Source: Muribaculaceae bacterium (GTDB taxonomy: Bacteria > Bacteroidota > Bacteroidia > Bacteroidales > Muribaculaceae). From it: DNA of 15,682 nucleotides. The translations under genes were made by a program, and so were the position numbers. Where the stretch lies: positions 1 to 15,682 of the forward strand of contig JABUUJ010000012.1 of assembly GCA_021443235.1 (NCBI GenBank), read 5' to 3'. Shown piece by piece: positions 14,686 to 15,682 of this stretch (position 1 is its first letter; every line of letters starts with the position of its first letter). The notes below the pieces were generated by a model. It had not been told where the DNA came from and did no database searches. It saw nothing but the letters and a program-made list of their open reading frames with translations.

Positions 14686-15682
14686 TTAATGTTTCACGAT
14701 TATTTTTGCGGTGTGGTGCTGGCGCTGGGTGTCGACGGCGACGATGTAGATTCCGTCGTCAAGCACATTGCTCAGCGACAGCTGGTTAGATCCGTGCAGA
14801 ACACGAGTTGCCACTACCCTGCCCTGCAGGTCGATGACCGCCACACGGGCGCCGTCGTCAATGATGCCGTTGATGCTGAAATCACCGTTGCAGCAGCCCG
14901 GCGTGACCGAGATAGCTTGGGTGACCACATCGTCGATTGCCGACTCGCGCAGCAGCTGGGTGATGAGCGCCTCGACATTGAGTTTGCCTGCACCCCACTT
15001 GCTGCGCGCCGACTCAACATAGCTATCGCGCACCGAGGTGTCTTTGATGAGCTGGCGCACCTTGGCGGGGCCCAACTTGGGATTGACCTGAAGGCAGAGC
15101 GCGACGGCACCCGTGACCACCGGTGCCGACATGCTTGTGCCCGAGTAGGACGAGTAGGGGAAGAAAGTCTCGTTGAACTTCAAGCCGGGTGCCTGAAGAG
15201 CGGTAATCTGCGATGAGACAGTGTCGTAGCGACTTACCGACGACACGAGCGAGAAGCCAGGAGCGGTGACGTCGGGGCGAGCTATGCCTCGTGCATCGGG
15301 GCCATAGCTTGAGTAATAGGCGAGGTCGCCCACCACGGCACGTGAGTTTTCGCTCACCGAGCCGTCGGCCAGTGGCATGTATTTGCGCGAGCAATAGGCT
15401 CCCACCGAAATCGTGCTGTCGCCACAAGCCAAGTCGCTGATTGACATTGAAGTCTTGCCCGAGGTCATGTAGCTGTGGTTGTCGCGGGTTAGCACTACGT
15501 CTCCCCCACCCCACACGCACATGCGGTCGCCCTTGTGCGATGAGAGTTTGACGCCCAGTCGGTGGTCGGCGTCGATGGGTTTCACCTCAAAGGTGGCGTA
15601 GGTGTTGAAGTGCCCGTTACAGTCTTGCACGCCGTTGGCAACGATGATGTTGCCTTCACTGAAATAGGTGTTGAAGTTGGGG
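14686..15682 (-). CDS. subtilisin-like S8 peptidase with T9SS sorting domain, 5' end cut off by the window
   Basis: The open frame runs without a stop to the right edge, giving 331 residues of the C-terminal part. An internal GTG at 15630 can look like a start but is not, because the frame continues upstream through coding-like sequence. YSSYGPDARG with RPDVTAPG and the serine block GTSMSAP (catalytic Ser codon at 15133-15135) identify the S8 subtilase family; the catalytic Asp and His must lie outside the window. The last 75 or so residues (VAVIDLQGRVV, then LSNVLDDGIYIVAV, ending HTAKIIVKH) are a type A T9SS sorting domain. The enzyme is thus likely an exported endopeptidase delivered to the surface through SprA. 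Its stop is 14 bp from the ruvA start, so it probably heads the operon or sits within it. Substrate and exact role cannot be told. Confidence 0.9.
   Translation of the reverse strand, partial: PNFNTYFSEGNIIVANGVQDCNGHFNTYATFEVKPIDADHRLGVKLSSHKGDRMCVWGGGDVVLTRDNHSYMTSGKTSMSISDLACGDSTISVGAYCSRKYMPLADGSVSENSRAVVGDLAYYSSYGPDARGIARPDVTAPGFSLVSSVSRYDTVSSQITALQAPGLKFNETFFPYSSYSGTSMSAPVVTGAVALCLQVNPKLGPAKVRQLIKDTSVRDSYVESARSKWGAGKLNVEALITQLLRESAIDDVVTQAISVTPGCCNGDFSINGIIDDGARVAVIDLQGRVVATRVLHGSNQLSLSNVLDDGIYIVAVDTQRQHHTAKIIVKH

Noticed and set aside
15628..15630. GTG start for the S8 peptidase
   Set aside because: The frame stays open to the window edge with coding-like residues, and the catalytic Asp and His regions of the family must lie further upstream.
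1..15682. A new defence or mobile system
   Set aside because: No transposase, integrase, nuclease, toxin-antitoxin pair or other defence-type gene is visible; the gene set is chromosomal housekeeping plus secretion.

Overview
The window reads as chromosomal DNA of a gut-type Bacteroidales, most like the Muribaculaceae/Prevotella group. The reasons are a full-length SprA/Sov translocon of the type IX secretion system (T9SS), secreted proteins with T9SS-type C-terminal sorting domains, a secreted protein ending in a short dockerin-like repeat pair, and upstream regions with the Bacteroidota -7 promoter form TAnnTTTG instead of E. coli-like boxes. The family assignment is an inference from sequence style; no 16S gene or other marker is present.

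All seven genes lie on the minus strand, so transcription runs from right to left. From the right edge: a 5'-truncated subtilisin-like (S8) peptidase with a T9SS sorting domain (14686-15682), ruvA (14078-14671), sprA (6530-14008), a MutT-like Nudix hydrolase (6077-6478), a secreted dockerin-repeat protein (4098-5933), typA/bipA (2035-3849), and a secreted parallel beta-helix protein with a sorting domain (522-1859). The first four are closely spaced (14, 69 and 51 bp gaps) and may be one transcription unit. The last three are separate units, each with its own promoter-like or terminator-like signals.

Functionally the window mixes housekeeping (RuvA for Holliday junction processing, TypA for ribosome-associated stress adaptation, Nudix for nucleotide clean-up) with cell-surface export. 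SprA is the outer-membrane channel through which T9SS cargo passes, and two encoded proteins (the S8 peptidase and the beta-helix protein) look like T9SS cargo. The dockerin-repeat protein is exported across the inner membrane but has another kind of C-terminus.

The gene-free left end (1-521) holds a GC-rich block of nested inverted repeats (about 248-410) in AT-rich surroundings, beyond a strong terminator. It is the least explained part of the window and looks like a dispersed repeat or a structured RNA. I see no CRISPR array, tRNA, rRNA, insertion sequence or integrase, and I do not see a clearly new multi-gene system. The most useful leads are the structured block, a hairpin pressed against the sprA start codon, and the adjacency of a T9SS cargo protease gene to ruvA-sprA.
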